Assembly: GCA_003153855.1 (NCBI GenBank)
Contig: PMBM01000109.1
Span: 883 to 19,332, forward strand
Source of the DNA: Propionibacteriaceae bacterium
GTDB lineage: Bacteria > Actinomycetota > Actinomycetes > Propionibacteriales > Propionibacteriaceae
Direction of reading: 5' to 3'
DNA: 18,450 bases
Part shown: positions 1 to 7,375 of the stretch, in pieces
Numbering within the stretch: position 1 is the first letter of the stretch
How the letters are laid out: each line of letters starts with the position of its first letter
Position numbers and translations under genes: made by a program
The notes under the pieces: generated by a model
The model's input: only the letters and a program-made list of their open reading frames with translations
Told to the model about the DNA's origin: nothing
Databases searched by the model: none

Positions 1-797
1 TCGACAACCACCGGGGCATGGTCGGACATCCTCGAGGCATAGTCGCGCTCCCGGTCCGTGACCGCTGTCGTCGCGGCCCTCGCCAGACCCGGTGTTGCCA
101 GGTGGTAGTCGATCCGCCACCCCACGTCGTTGTCGAAAGGCCCCGGCCCCCACCGCCACCAGGAGTACGGGCCTTGCACTCCGGGATGTACGCGACGCAT
201 GACATCGATCAACGTGCGCGGGCCCAGCAGGGAGCCGAGCCACTCCCGCTCCGACGGTAGGAACCCCACTGCCCTGTTGTTGGCGGTCGCATTCCGAAGG
301 TCGAGCCGGGTGTGGGCGATGTTGACGTCGCCCATGACGAGGTACTCGCGGCCGGATGCAATCGCCCGGCGGCGGGTCTCGACGAGGTACGGCCTCAGCG
401 CTCGCATGAAGCGCAGCTTGTGCGCGTGCGGGACCGGGTCGGGATCCCCCGTACGACCACCTTTCGGCACGTACAGGCTCGCGACCGTCAGCCGCCACCC
501 GTCGAGGTCCAGGTCGACCTCGAGGTAGCGCCCCTCGTGGTCGAAGGCGCTCCGTCCGATGCCGGTCCGCACGGCGAGTGGTTGCATCCTCGACAGCACG
601 GCCACGCCGTTGCGACCGGGGAGGGAGCCAGGCTCGTACGTGAGGTGGTAGCCCGGGATCTCGGGGACGTCCGCGACGGCGCAGCGCATCTCCTGGATCG
701 CGACGACGTCGCAGCTCCGCTCGAGCAACCAGTCACCGAAGCCGCGCCGCATCGCGGCCCGGATGCCGTTGGCGTTGAACGTGGCGATCCGGATCAC
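1..797 (-). CDS. xth: Exodeoxyribonuclease III / AP endonuclease (3' end missing)
   Basis: A class II AP endonuclease of the exonuclease III family, which cuts the backbone at abasic sites in base-excision repair. About 265 residues are present and the C-terminus runs off the left edge. Visible family motifs are TFNANGIR at residues 6-13, the metal-binding Glu in IQEMR (about residue 36; many homologues have QETK), SLYVPKGG, GDVNIAH, and the near-terminal catalytic SDHAPV. The start is GTG at 797: an in-frame TAG lies four codons upstream, and a GGTAGG-like ribosome site sits about 8 nt before it. It begins 29 bp after kdpE on the same strand, so read-through from the potassium operon is possible. 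The family call is secure. It is a natural partner of the alkyladenine glycosylase at 7539-8099, which creates the abasic sites this enzyme cuts. Confidence 0.93.
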   Translation of the reverse strand, partial: MIRIATFNANGIRAAMRRGFGDWLLERSCDVVAIQEMRCAVADVPEIPGYHLTYEPGSLPGRNGVAVLSRMQPLAVRTGIGRSAFDHEGRYLEVDLDLDGWRLTVASLYVPKGGRTGDPDPVPHAHKLRFMRALRPYLVETRRRAIASGREYLVMGDVNIAHTRLDLRNATANNRAVGFLPSEREWLGSLLGPRTLIDVMRRVHPGVQGPYSWWRWGPGPFDNDVGWRIDYHLATPGLARAATTAVTDRERDYASRMSDHAPVVV

Positions 798-826
798 GCG
801 CAGAACCTACCCGGTTGCAGCCGACC

Positions 827-1507
827 TCAGGGTTCGAAGCGGTAGCCCAGACCGGGCTCGGTGACGAAGTGTCGCGGTTGGCTGGGGTCGGCCTCGAGCT
901 TGCGACGGATCTGCGCGAAGTACACGCGCAGGTAGTTCGTCTCCTTCTCGAAGCCCGGACCCCACACCTCGGCGAGCAGCTGGGTGCCTGCAACCAACAT
1001 CCCGGGGTGCCGTACGAGGGCTTCCACGAGGTGCCATTCGGTCGGCGTCAGCTTGACCTCGACACCCTCACGCTGGGCACGCTTGGAGGCCAGGTCGAGG
1101 GTGAACTCCGGCGTCGTCACCACCGGTCCGGTGGAGAGCTGCGGGATGTCGGCACGCCGCAACGCCGCTCGCACCCGCGCGACGAACTCGTCCATCCCGA
1201 AGGGCTTGGTGACGTAGTCGTCGGCGCCCGCGTCGAGCGCCCGCACCTTCTCCGCCTGCGAGTCGCGCGCCGAGAGCACGATGATCGGCACCGTCGACCA
1301 GCCTCGGAGTCCTGCAATCACCTCGATGCCGTCCATGTCCGGCAGCCCCAGATCCACGACGACGAGGTCGGGCGGACTGGTTGCGGCCGCCCTCAGGGCC
1401 GCGGCGCCGTCACCGACGGGAACGACCTCGTACGACCGGGCGCGCAGGTTGATCGTCAGCGCACGACGCAGCGCGGGTTCGTCCTCAACGATGAGCAGCC
1501 GCTGCAC
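827..1507 (-). CDS. kdpE: KdpE-type response regulator (OmpR family)
   Basis: A 226-residue two-component DNA-binding response regulator. The N-terminal receiver domain has the acidic pair at E8/D9, the phospho-acceptor D52 in VVVDLGLPDMDG, S79 and K101 (VTKPFG). The C-terminal winged-helix domain (about 125-226) carries KLTPTEWHLVEALVRHPG and ends GYRFEP, typical of KdpE. The start is GTG at 1507 with GGAGG six nt upstream, placed inside the end of the kinase gene (23-nt overlap), which implies translational coupling. Its partner is the kinase at 1485-2897. In the family KdpE switches on potassium-uptake genes under low potassium or osmotic stress. No kdpFABC is visible here, so the likely local target is the KimA-like permease that starts the operon (inference). 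Confidence 0.93.
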   Translation of the reverse strand: MQRLLIVEDEPALRRALTINLRARSYEVVPVGDGAAALRAAATSPPDLVVVDLGLPDMDGIEVIAGLRGWSTVPIIVLSARDSQAEKVRALDAGADDYVTKPFGMDEFVARVRAALRRADIPQLSTGPVVTTPEFTLDLASKRAQREGVEVKLTPTEWHLVEALVRHPGMLVAGTQLLAEVWGPGFEKETNYLRVYFAQIRRKLEADPSQPRHFVTEPGLGYRFEP

Positions 1508-2897
1508 GCGCCACCTCCAGGGTGATCGTCATCGTCAGCCCGCCACCGGGCGTGACCGACGCGGCGAGAGTACCGCCCATCGCCTCCGTGAAGCCGCGTG
1601 CGATCGCAAGACCCAGCCCCACGCCGGTCGTCGTCCGGTCACCGAAGTGCTGGAACGGGGCGAAGATCTCCCCCATCCGGTCCGGCGCCACGCCGGGCCC
1701 GTGGTCCACCACCTCGACGGTGACGCGAGCCTCCGAGGCGTACGCCCTGACGAGGACCTTGTCCCCCGCCGGAACATGTCGGTCGGCGTTGTCGACGAGG
1801 TTCGCAATCACCCGTTCGAGCAGGCCGGCGTCCGCGACGACCAGCGGGAGCGCGTCGGGGATGTCGAGCTCGAGACGCCCGGCCCCACGTCGTACAACCC
1901 CTCGCAGGACCTCGAGCAGCACCGTGGGCTCGGGATGTACGGACAGGGCGCCGGCCTGGATCCGGCTCATGTCCAAGAGGTTGGCGATCAGGTCGTTGAG
2001 GCGGTCGGCGTGCTCCACGATGGTCTCGAGAAGCTCCTCGCGGTCCTCCGGCGCGAGCTCGATGTCGGTCTGGCGCAGCGTCGACGCCGCCGCGGTCACG
2101 GCCGCGAGGGGGTTGCGCAGGTCATGGCCCACCGCGGCGAGCAGGCTGGCGCGGAGGTCGTCGATCCTGGCCAGCTCCTCGGCACGCCTGGCCTGCTCGG
2201 CGAGCGCACGGGTCCGCCACAGCTGCCCCACCGCCATGGCCCACGACCCCAGCAACCGGCGGTCGTCGCCGAGATGCTCCGGCCCGATGAGCCGCATGCT
2301 CAGGCCCTCCCCCGCGGACAGCTCCAGCATGGTGTCGCCCTGGTGGTCCTCACCGATGCTCGCGAGGACGCGACCGTCCCGTACGAGGGATGCCTCGTGC
2401 ATCTCGTACACCTCGAGAGCCTCGGCGAGGATGCGCTCGACGGAGTCGCGGTTCGGGGTGCGCGTGCCCAGCTCCGCGATCCAGGTGGCCTCGAGACGGT
2501 GCCTCTCGGCGCGTGCACGCCCTCGGGCGGTGCCTTCGGTGGTGAACCCCACGAGCAGGGACACCGCCAGGAAGATGACGAGATCGGCGGCTTCAGCCTC
2601 GCTCGCGACGATGAAGGTGCCGTACGGGACGGCGAAGAAGAAGTTCGCGAGGCCTCCGCTGACGACCGTGGCCAGCACCGCAGGCAGGATCCCTCCGACG
2701 GCGGAGGCGGCGACGCTGGCGAGGACGAGCGTCAGGAGGACGGTGTCGAGCCCAGGACGCGTTCGGCCGAGGAGGAGTACCGCCGTGAGCAACGGTGGCG
2801 CGACCGCGGCAACCACAAGCCCGTAGAACTGCCGGCGCCGCGTCAGGGTGGTCGCGAGCCCGCTGGTACGTACTTGTCCGGCCGCTTGCTCGCTCAC
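1485..2897 (-). CDS. kdpD: Short KdpD-type sensor histidine kinase
   Basis: A 470-residue membrane histidine kinase matching only the C-terminal half of classical KdpD. Residues 24-120 hold four closely spaced hydrophobic segments (DUF4118-like). A GAF-like linker covers about 140-230. The HisKA H-box is AAVGHDLRNPLAAV with H258. The ATPase domain shows the N-box NLVDNADRH (about 367-374), DHGPGV (398-403), FAPFQHF and GVGLGL (425-430). Classical KdpD is near 850-900 residues with an N-terminal KdpD domain plus a Usp domain; both are absent, and the protein starts directly before the first membrane segment. The GTG start overlaps the permease stop by 4 nt (GTGA), and the 3' end overlaps kdpE. 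Loss of the cytoplasmic sensing half suggests input through the membrane domain or from a partner protein (inference). Confidence 0.9.
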   Translation of the reverse strand: MSEQAAGQVRTSGLATTLTRRRQFYGLVVAAVAPPLLTAVLLLGRTRPGLDTVLLTLVLASVAASAVGGILPAVLATVVSGGLANFFFAVPYGTFIVASEAEAADLVIFLAVSLLVGFTTEGTARGRARAERHRLEATWIAELGTRTPNRDSVERILAEALEVYEMHEASLVRDGRVLASIGEDHQGDTMLELSAGEGLSMRLIGPEHLGDDRRLLGSWAMAVGQLWRTRALAEQARRAEELARIDDLRASLLAAVGHDLRNPLAAVTAAASTLRQTDIELAPEDREELLETIVEHADRLNDLIANLLDMSRIQAGALSVHPEPTVLLEVLRGVVRRGAGRLELDIPDALPLVVADAGLLERVIANLVDNADRHVPAGDKVLVRAYASEARVTVEVVDHGPGVAPDRMGEIFAPFQHFGDRTTTGVGLGLAIARGFTEAMGGTLAASVTPGGGLTMTITLEVARAAAAHR

Positions 2898-4975
2898 CTA
2901 TGCGAGACTGCCAGATGCGAGCCCTCCTTGGCACCCTCTGCGACATCGTGGTCAGTGGCGTCGGTCGGCGAGCTGGGGGCTGTACCGTCCGGACCCGGCA
3001 ACACCGTGGTGGCAACGGGGCCGGCCCCGTCGATGTGCGGCGCTGACGAGCCGGGCCGGTCGAGGCTGTACTGCTCGGCGGAGCGCAGCTGGTACGGGAC
3101 GCTGGTCACCATCACGCCGGGCATGTACAGCAGGCGGCTCTTGAGACGCAGCGCGCTCTGGTTGTGGAGGATGGCCTCCCACCAGTGGCCGGTGACGTAC
3201 TCCGGGATGAAGACCTGGACGACGTCACGCGGGCCGATCTCGATGCGCTCGAGGTAGTTGATCACCGGGGTGATGAGGTCCCGGTACTCGCAGGCGACGA
3301 TGCGCAGCGGCACCGCGATCTCGCGGTCGGACCACTCATGCATGAGCTTCTCGGTGCGCCGCCTGTTCGTGTCCACGTGGAGTGCCGTGATCGAGCTGGG
3401 CCGGATCGCCTTCGCGAACGCGAGTGCCTTCAGAGCCGGTTCGTTCACCTGGCTGATGAGGACGACAGCGTGCATCCGGCTCGGCAGGACCATGCCGGCC
3501 GCCTTCGGGGCGAGCTGGATCGACACCCTCTTGTAGTGCTTCTTGACCTGGAGCATCGCGATCACGAGGACCGGCATGGCGATGACGACGAGGTACGCAC
3601 CGTGCTGGAACTTGGTCAGCAGCACGATGACGAGAACGATCGCCGTCGCCCCGGCGCCGATCCCGTTGATCATCGAGGAGCCGAAGTGCTTGACCGTCCA
3701 GCCGTGCTCCGCTGCCTGACGCCGCCAGTAGACGACCATGCCGGACTGGCTGAGCGTGAACGACACGAAGACGCCCAGGATGTACAGCTGGATGAGCCGT
3801 GTGACCGACCCGTCGAACGCGACGATCAGCAGCATGGCGACGCCCGACAGCATGATCACGCCGTTGCTGAAGACCAGCCGGTCACCGCGCCGGGTGAGCT
3901 GCTTGGGGAGGAACCGGTCCTCGGCGAGGATCGACGCCAGGATCGGGAAGCCGTTGAACGCGGTGTTGGCCGCCATCGCGAGGATGAGGGCGGTGGACAC
4001 CTGGACGGCGAAGAAGCCGAACGTGTTGTTCCCGAAGACCGCCGACGAGAGCTGGGCGAGGACGGTGCGCTGCTCGTACCCTCCGGGGACGTTCGTGAGG
4101 TCGGTGAGGTTCTCGGCGATGTGGACCTTCGCGAGCGCGCTGAGGACGGCGATGCCGATCATCATCGCGATGCTGAGCGCGGCCATCGCGAGCAGCGTCG
4201 TCGACGCGTTCCGGCTCTTGGGCTTGCGGAACGTCGGCACACCGTTGCTGACAGCCTCGACGCCGGTCAACGACGTACACCCGGACGCGAACGCGCGCAG
4301 CAGCAGGATGATCAGCGCGGCACCGAGCGGGCCGCCGTGGGCGAAGCCGATGGGCGCCGACTCGGCGACCGGCGTGTGTCCCATGAGCACCTGGTAGAAG
4401 CCGACGCCCAGCATCGTGAAGACGCTCAGGATGAAGCCGTACGTGGGGATCGCGAAAAGCGTGCCCGACTCCCGTACCCCGCGAAGGTTCATGATCATGA
4501 GCGCGAGGATGATGCCGCAGCAGATCCAGACCGTGTACGGGAGCATGACGGGGAACGCCGACGTGAGGTTCTCCACGCTCGCGGCAACGGACACGGCGAC
4601 GGTCATCACGTAGTCGACGAGGAGCGCGGCGGCCGCGATCAGCGACGCGTTGCGTCCGAGGTTGGCCTTGCTGACCGCGTACGCACCGCCGCCGTTGGGG
4701 TAGGCGTAACAGGTCTGGCGGTAGCTCAGGGTCACGAGCGCCAGCAGGCCGACGACCACGAGCGCGACCCATGGGGTCGCGAACACCATGGCGGCGCCGC
4801 CGAGGGCGAGCACGAGGAGGATCTCCTGCGTCGCGTACGCGTTGGACGAGATCGGGTCAGAGCAGTAGACGGGCAGCGCGAGCAGCTTGCGGAGCTCGGT
4901 CTCTGCCATCTGGTTCGAACGCATCGGGTGCCCGACGAGCAATCGCTTGGGCGTCCGGAAGGTCGGATAACTCAC
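2894..4975 (-). CDS. KimA-like APC-superfamily potassium importer
   Basis: A permease of about 693 residues with some 12 membrane segments and a C-terminal cytosolic domain. The N-terminus (PKRLLVGHPMRSNQ, then ALPVYCSDPISSNAYATQEILL) resembles the KimA/YdaO family of proton-coupled potassium importers. The last 200 residues (from about MHAVVLISQVNEPALKALAFAK) resemble the Usp-like domain that binds c-di-AMP in KimA; ligand binding here is inferred. Annotated starts could be TTG 4996, TTG 4987 or GTG 4975. I chose GTG 4975 because it leaves an N-terminus of KimA length and because TTG 4996 lies inside a perfect inverted repeat. No start has a good Shine-Dalgarno. The stop overlaps the kdpD start, so permease, kinase and regulator form one operon. 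Many tools would label it only as an amino-acid/APC permease; transport of another cation or amino acid cannot be excluded. Confidence 0.8.
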   Translation of the reverse strand: MSYPTFRTPKRLLVGHPMRSNQMAETELRKLLALPVYCSDPISSNAYATQEILLVLALGGAAMVFATPWVALVVVGLLALVTLSYRQTCYAYPNGGGAYAVSKANLGRNASLIAAAALLVDYVMTVAVSVAASVENLTSAFPVMLPYTVWICCGIILALMIMNLRGVRESGTLFAIPTYGFILSVFTMLGVGFYQVLMGHTPVAESAPIGFAHGGPLGAALIILLLRAFASGCTSLTGVEAVSNGVPTFRKPKSRNASTTLLAMAALSIAMMIGIAVLSALAKVHIAENLTDLTNVPGGYEQRTVLAQLSSAVFGNNTFGFFAVQVSTALILAMAANTAFNGFPILASILAEDRFLPKQLTRRGDRLVFSNGVIMLSGVAMLLIVAFDGSVTRLIQLYILGVFVSFTLSQSGMVVYWRRQAAEHGWTVKHFGSSMINGIGAGATAIVLVIVLLTKFQHGAYLVVIAMPVLVIAMLQVKKHYKRVSIQLAPKAAGMVLPSRMHAVVLISQVNEPALKALAFAKAIRPSSITALHVDTNRRRTEKLMHEWSDREIAVPLRIVACEYRDLITPVINYLERIEIGPRDVVQVFIPEYVTGHWWEAILHNQSALRLKSRLLYMPGVMVTSVPYQLRSAEQYSLDRPGSSAPHIDGAGPVATTVLPGPDGTAPSSPTDATDHDVAEGAKEGSHLAVSHR

Positions 4976-4988
4976 GACTCCACTCAAC

Positions 4989-5023
4989 GCCGCCAAGGCG
5001 CCGATGTCGCATCTCTTGGCGGC
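4989..5023 (-). promoter_or_regulatory. Inverted repeat ahead of the KimA-like gene (5'UTR hairpin or operator)
   Basis: GCCGCCAAG (4989-4997) and CTTGGCGGC (5015-5023) form a perfect 9-bp dyad. Inside it, GATG/CATC (5003-5006 / 5010-5013) can extend the hairpin around a 3-nt loop. It covers the alternative TTG start at 4996 and ends 14 nt before the preferred GTG at 4975. A weak -10-like TACAGAT on the minus strand (5024-5030) lies just upstream, so the hairpin would sit at the 5' end of the message. It could be a protein operator or an RNA element controlling translation. Confidence 0.5.
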
Positions 5024-5088
5024 ATCTGTACGGGGGCGGCACAGACCTTGACGCGTTCCTGACGCGGGCGGTTCAGGATGGTGTCACA

Positions 5089-5116
5089 AGAGCCCGACGA
5101 AACGCCGCCGGGCTCT
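5089..5116 (-). terminator. Stem-loop terminator after the SRPBCC gene
   Basis: AGAGCCCG (5089-5096) and CGGGCTCT (5109-5116) form a perfect 8-bp stem with a 12-nt loop. It starts 16 nt past the stop of the minus-strand SRPBCC gene and separates it from the KimA-kdpDE operon. No T-run follows, as is usual for actinobacterial terminators. Confidence 0.7.
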
Positions 5117-5131
5117 GTGGAACGTCATCGC

Positions 5132-5536
5132 TCAGAGAGCGTCGTTGCTGATCCGGTCGAGGGCCGCCTGCCAGTGCTGCTCGAGCTCAGTGGGGTCGAG
5201 ATCGGTGCCGACGTGCTCGTGGCGGATCTCGATGAGGGTGGTGCCGGCGTCCTCCGCGATGAGGTGGACGTCGACGAGCGTGCGGGGCGCGTCGTCGCCC
5301 TTGTGCCACGAGAATCGGATCTGCTCGAGCGGGTGGAAGCTGCGGGTCACGCCGTACGTGCCGTCAGCCGCGCGCCAGGAGTCACCCTTGTCGCCGAGCT
5401 GGCCGCCTTGGCCGAGGAGGGCCTCCATACCGGCCGGACTGAGGAGTGTGGTCCACACGGACTTGATGGGATGGGACACCGCGCGGCTGACCACCAGCGT
5501 GGTGTCCTTGGTCTCTGACTCGATGAGCTCCGTCAT
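5132..5536 (-). CDS. SRPBCC-domain (AHSA1/polyketide cyclase-like) protein
   Basis: A 134-residue single-domain protein of the START/Bet v1-like fold (SRPBCC). The pattern is an N-terminal strand with the SRAVSHPIKSVWTTLLSPAGMEALLGQGG helix-turn region, then GVTRSFHPLEQIRFSWHKGD and VDVHLIAEDAGTTLIEIRHEHV strands, and a C-terminal helix ELEQHWQAALDRI closing the hydrophobic pocket. The family binds lipophilic ligands or acts as Hsp90-activator-like or cyclase proteins; the ligand is not predictable here. The ATG start at 5536 has GAGG 7 nt upstream. It is monocistronic, with a hairpin in its leader (5559-5578) and a terminator at 5089-5116. Confidence 0.82.
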   Translation of the reverse strand: MTELIESETKDTTLVVSRAVSHPIKSVWTTLLSPAGMEALLGQGGQLGDKGDSWRAADGTYGVTRSFHPLEQIRFSWHKGDDAPRTLVDVHLIAEDAGTTLIEIRHEHVGTDLDPTELEQHWQAALDRISNDAL

Positions 5537-5558
5537 GATGTGACCTCGATCCGTGAGT

Positions 5559-5578
5559 CCGGACCTCCGTTGGTCCGG
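5559..5578 (-). promoter_or_regulatory. Short inverted repeat in the leader of the SRPBCC gene
   Basis: CCGGACC (5559-5565) and GGTCCGG (5572-5578) form a 7-bp dyad with a 6-nt spacer, 23 nt upstream of the SRPBCC start. It may be an operator or a leader hairpin. The rest of the 5537-5801 gap shows no gene, only this dyad and the terminator at 5746-5780. Confidence 0.35.
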
Positions 5579-5745
5579 GAGATTCCCGTCGGCTTTCCCG
5601 ACATGTCACCACACTAGCCGTGGGCCCCGACAGTCGCGACGTCGAAGGCCGGATCGCAGGAAGATCTCATCTGTTCACCTGCCTTTTGCCCCGGTCCTGC
5701 GTGTCGGTCCCCCGGATCGTCTCCTGTCTGAAGTACACAAGAACC

Positions 5746-5780
5746 AGGTCCCGGACCCGGTATGAGCCGGCCCGGGACCT
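5746..5780 (-). terminator. Stem-loop terminator after the DinB-family gene
   Basis: AGGTCCCGG (5746-5754) and CCGGGACCT (5772-5780) pair perfectly over 9 bp, with a further CCGG/CCGG pairing inside. It lies 22 nt past the stop of the minus-strand DinB-family gene. On that strand GGTTCTTGTGT follows, moderately T-rich. Confidence 0.75.
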
Positions 5781-5801
5781 AACAGCGTCCGGCGCCTCCG
5801 C

Positions 5802-6287
5802 TCACGGCATGACGAGGTGCTGGTGACCGTCGAGAAGCTCCCGTGCCACGTCCAGGTGACCGGCGTGCGTCGCGGTCTCCTTGATGACGTGGACGACCAC
5901 GTCCAGGAGGCTCTCCACCTCGAGCGGGCCCCACTCCTCGCGCCACAGCACGGGCGTCGCGGACAGCGGCGTACGCCCGATGATCTCGTCCGCGATCGAG
6001 CACTCCCGGTCGTACGTCTCGACTACCTGTTCCGACGTCACGTCGGCTGGGACCTGCCAGGCGTCCATGCCCGTGTACAGGGGCACGTCCTCCCCGGCCA
6101 TGACGACCCGGAACCAGAACCTCTCGACGTCGAGCGTCAGGTGCTGGACCACGCCCACCATCGACCACCCCGACGGTACGAGCGGACGCCGGCGGTCCTC
6201 CTCCGAGACACCCTCCAGCACCTCCCGGACGTGAGCCCGCGCGCTGTTGAGGTAGGCGATGAGCAGCGCCTTGTCGTCGTCGGTCAT
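5802..6287 (-). CDS. DinB-family (DUF664-type) metal-binding protein
   Basis: A 161-residue four-helix-bundle protein of the DinB/YfiT superfamily. The likely metal ligands are H49 (VVQHLTLDVERFW) and H141/H144 (ETATHAGHLDVAREL). The WSMVGVVQHL and HAGHLDVARELLDG segments are characteristic of the DUF664 branch. In actinobacteria some relatives are thiol (mycothiol) S-transferases, but no substrate can be assigned. The reading frame is open upstream to 6479, but that stretch is low-complexity and the family begins at MTDDDKALLIAYL, so ATG 6287 is chosen. There is no Shine-Dalgarno; a TAGTGT box 7 nt before the ATG fits a leaderless message. It is divergent from the AbiEi-like gene. Confidence 0.85.
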   Translation of the reverse strand: MTDDDKALLIAYLNSARAHVREVLEGVSEEDRRRPLVPSGWSMVGVVQHLTLDVERFWFRVVMAGEDVPLYTGMDAWQVPADVTSEQVVETYDRECSIADEIIGRTPLSATPVLWREEWGPLEVESLLDVVVHVIKETATHAGHLDVARELLDGHQHLVMP

Positions 6288-6294
6288 GAGACTG

Positions 6295-6300
6295 ACACTA
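6295..6300 (-). promoter_or_regulatory. -10 box, leaderless promoter of the DinB-family gene
   Basis: TAGTGT on the minus strand (TAnnnT type) ends 7 nt before ATG 6287, which would place the transcription start on the start codon. No clear -35 is visible. Confidence 0.4.
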
Positions 6301-6354
6301 GGGCGGATCGGGAGGACCGCAGCTGCAGGCACCCCCCATTTCCCGCCCTCCGAG

Positions 6355-6363
6355 TTATGCACA
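6355..6363 (+). promoter_or_regulatory. DnaA-box consensus upstream of the AbiEi-like gene
   Basis: TTATGCACA matches the DnaA-box consensus TTATNCACA exactly. It lies 52 nt before the AbiEi-like start and just upstream of a possible -10 (TACGCT, 6384-6389), so it sits near the -35 position. It is single, so it is not an origin. The sequence match is certain; binding is inferred. Confidence 0.45.
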
Positions 6364-6415
6364 GGACGGGTCGCCGATCCCCCTACGCTCCTCGCCTGGG
6401 GGCCAGGCTTGGGCC

Positions 6416-7375
6416 ATGCGCACCCCCGCACCCTGCGTCCTCCCCACCCAGCCGGCCTCACGCGCACAGCTGCTGGCATCCGGGCTCACACGCCAGATGC
6501 TGGCGACCCAGGTGGGGTCCGGCCGTCTTGTACGACTTCGACGCGGCGTCTTCATCGCTGCCTCGGCATGGCCGTCCGACGACGCCGTGAGACACCTGGT
6601 CCTGGCCAGGGCAGAACAGGTGGTGCATCCCACGGCGGTCCTGAGCCATGCGTCGGCGGCTCTCGTGTGGTCTCTGCCCCACCCCGGGTTGTCGCCCTGG
6701 CACGACGCTGCTCCCCAGGTGACGGTACCCACTGGCGAAGGGGCGAAGTCACGCCGGGGACCGGTCGTCCACCACCTCGGGGTCCTCCCGCCGAGCCAGG
6801 TCACCAGAGACGCCGAAGGCTATGCCGTCACGACGGTGTCCCGGACCGCGATCGACCTGGCCGCGGACCTCGCCCTCCCCTCGGCGCTCGTCCTCCTCGA
6901 CGGCGCGGCACGGCTCCTCATCGAGCAGATGGTCCTCAGGTCGAAGCGTCAGGACTACGCGAACCCTCGCCTTGTCCAAGCCGCCAAGGAGCTGTTGACG
7001 GACGCGGCCCAGTACCGCCGCTCGGCAACGCTGACCCCGCACATCGCGCTGAGCGACCCTCGTCGGGAGTCCGCAGCCGAGTCTCTCTCCGCCGGGTACT
7101 TCCACCTAGCCGGGCTGCCCACCCCCGAGCTCCAGGTGCCAATCCGGACGTCGACGGGCACGTACTACCCCGACTTCTACTGGCGCGAGCAACGGCTGAT
7201 CGGCGAGTGCGACGGCGCCGTGAAGTATGCCGACCCCACGACGCTCGTCGCCGAGAAGGTGCGCGAGGACTCGCTGCGTGAGCTCGGCAACCGGTTCGTA
7301 CGGTGGCTCGGCCGCGACATCATGGCGACCCCTGCCGCTGTCGTGGGCCGGGTCAGCCGCCACCTGGGGCTGTGA
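6416..7375 (+). CDS. AbiEi-like winged-helix protein with C-terminal PD-(D/E)XK (DUF559-like) domain
   Basis: A 319-residue protein of a common actinobacterial architecture. Residues 15-48 (SRAQLLASGLTRQMLATQVG, then RLVRLRRGVFIAA) match the N-terminal AbiEi antitoxin winged helix. The middle part has AVLSHASAALVWSLP and TVSRTAIDLAADLALP. The C-terminus carries a restriction-endonuclease-like core with E218/E222, P252-D253 (YYPDFYW), and E264-x-D266-x3-K270 (IGECDGAVKY). All catalytic-type residues are present, so an active nuclease is plausible. Its role is unknown. No AbiEii nucleotidyltransferase toxin is next to it, so it is not a standard type IV toxin-antitoxin pair. The ATG at 6416 has no good Shine-Dalgarno. 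It is divergent from the DinB-family gene, has a DnaA box upstream, and its stop touches the palindromic element at 7376-7540. Confidence 0.82.
   Translation: MRTPAPCVLPTQPASRAQLLASGLTRQMLATQVGSGRLVRLRRGVFIAASAWPSDDAVRHLVLARAEQVVHPTAVLSHASAALVWSLPHPGLSPWHDAAPQVTVPTGEGAKSRRGPVVHHLGVLPPSQVTRDAEGYAVTTVSRTAIDLAADLALPSALVLLDGAARLLIEQMVLRSKRQDYANPRLVQAAKELLTDAAQYRRSATLTPHIALSDPRRESAAESLSAGYFHLAGLPTPELQVPIRTSTGTYYPDFYWREQRLIGECDGAVKYADPTTLVAEKVREDSLRELGNRFVRWLGRDIMATPAAVVGRVSRHLGL

Noticed and set aside
1281..5062. Long plus-strand open frames opposite the KimA-kdpDE operon (1281-3257 and 3164-5062)
   Set aside because: They are antisense shadows typical of GC-rich DNA: Arg/Gly/Asp-rich, without domains, while the minus strand encodes clear KdpD, KdpE and KimA-like motifs.
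4997..5088. ydaO-type c-di-AMP riboswitch upstream of the KimA-like gene
   Set aside because: Only about 90 nt are available and I do not see the conserved ydaO core; only a simple hairpin is present.
6355..6363. Replication origin suggested by the DnaA box
   Set aside because: A single box without an AT-rich unwinding region, box cluster, or dnaA/dnaN neighbours.
6288..6479. Upstream extension of the DinB-family gene to 6479
   Set aside because: The extra 64 codons are low-complexity, carry no family homology, and cover the DnaA box and the divergent promoter region.
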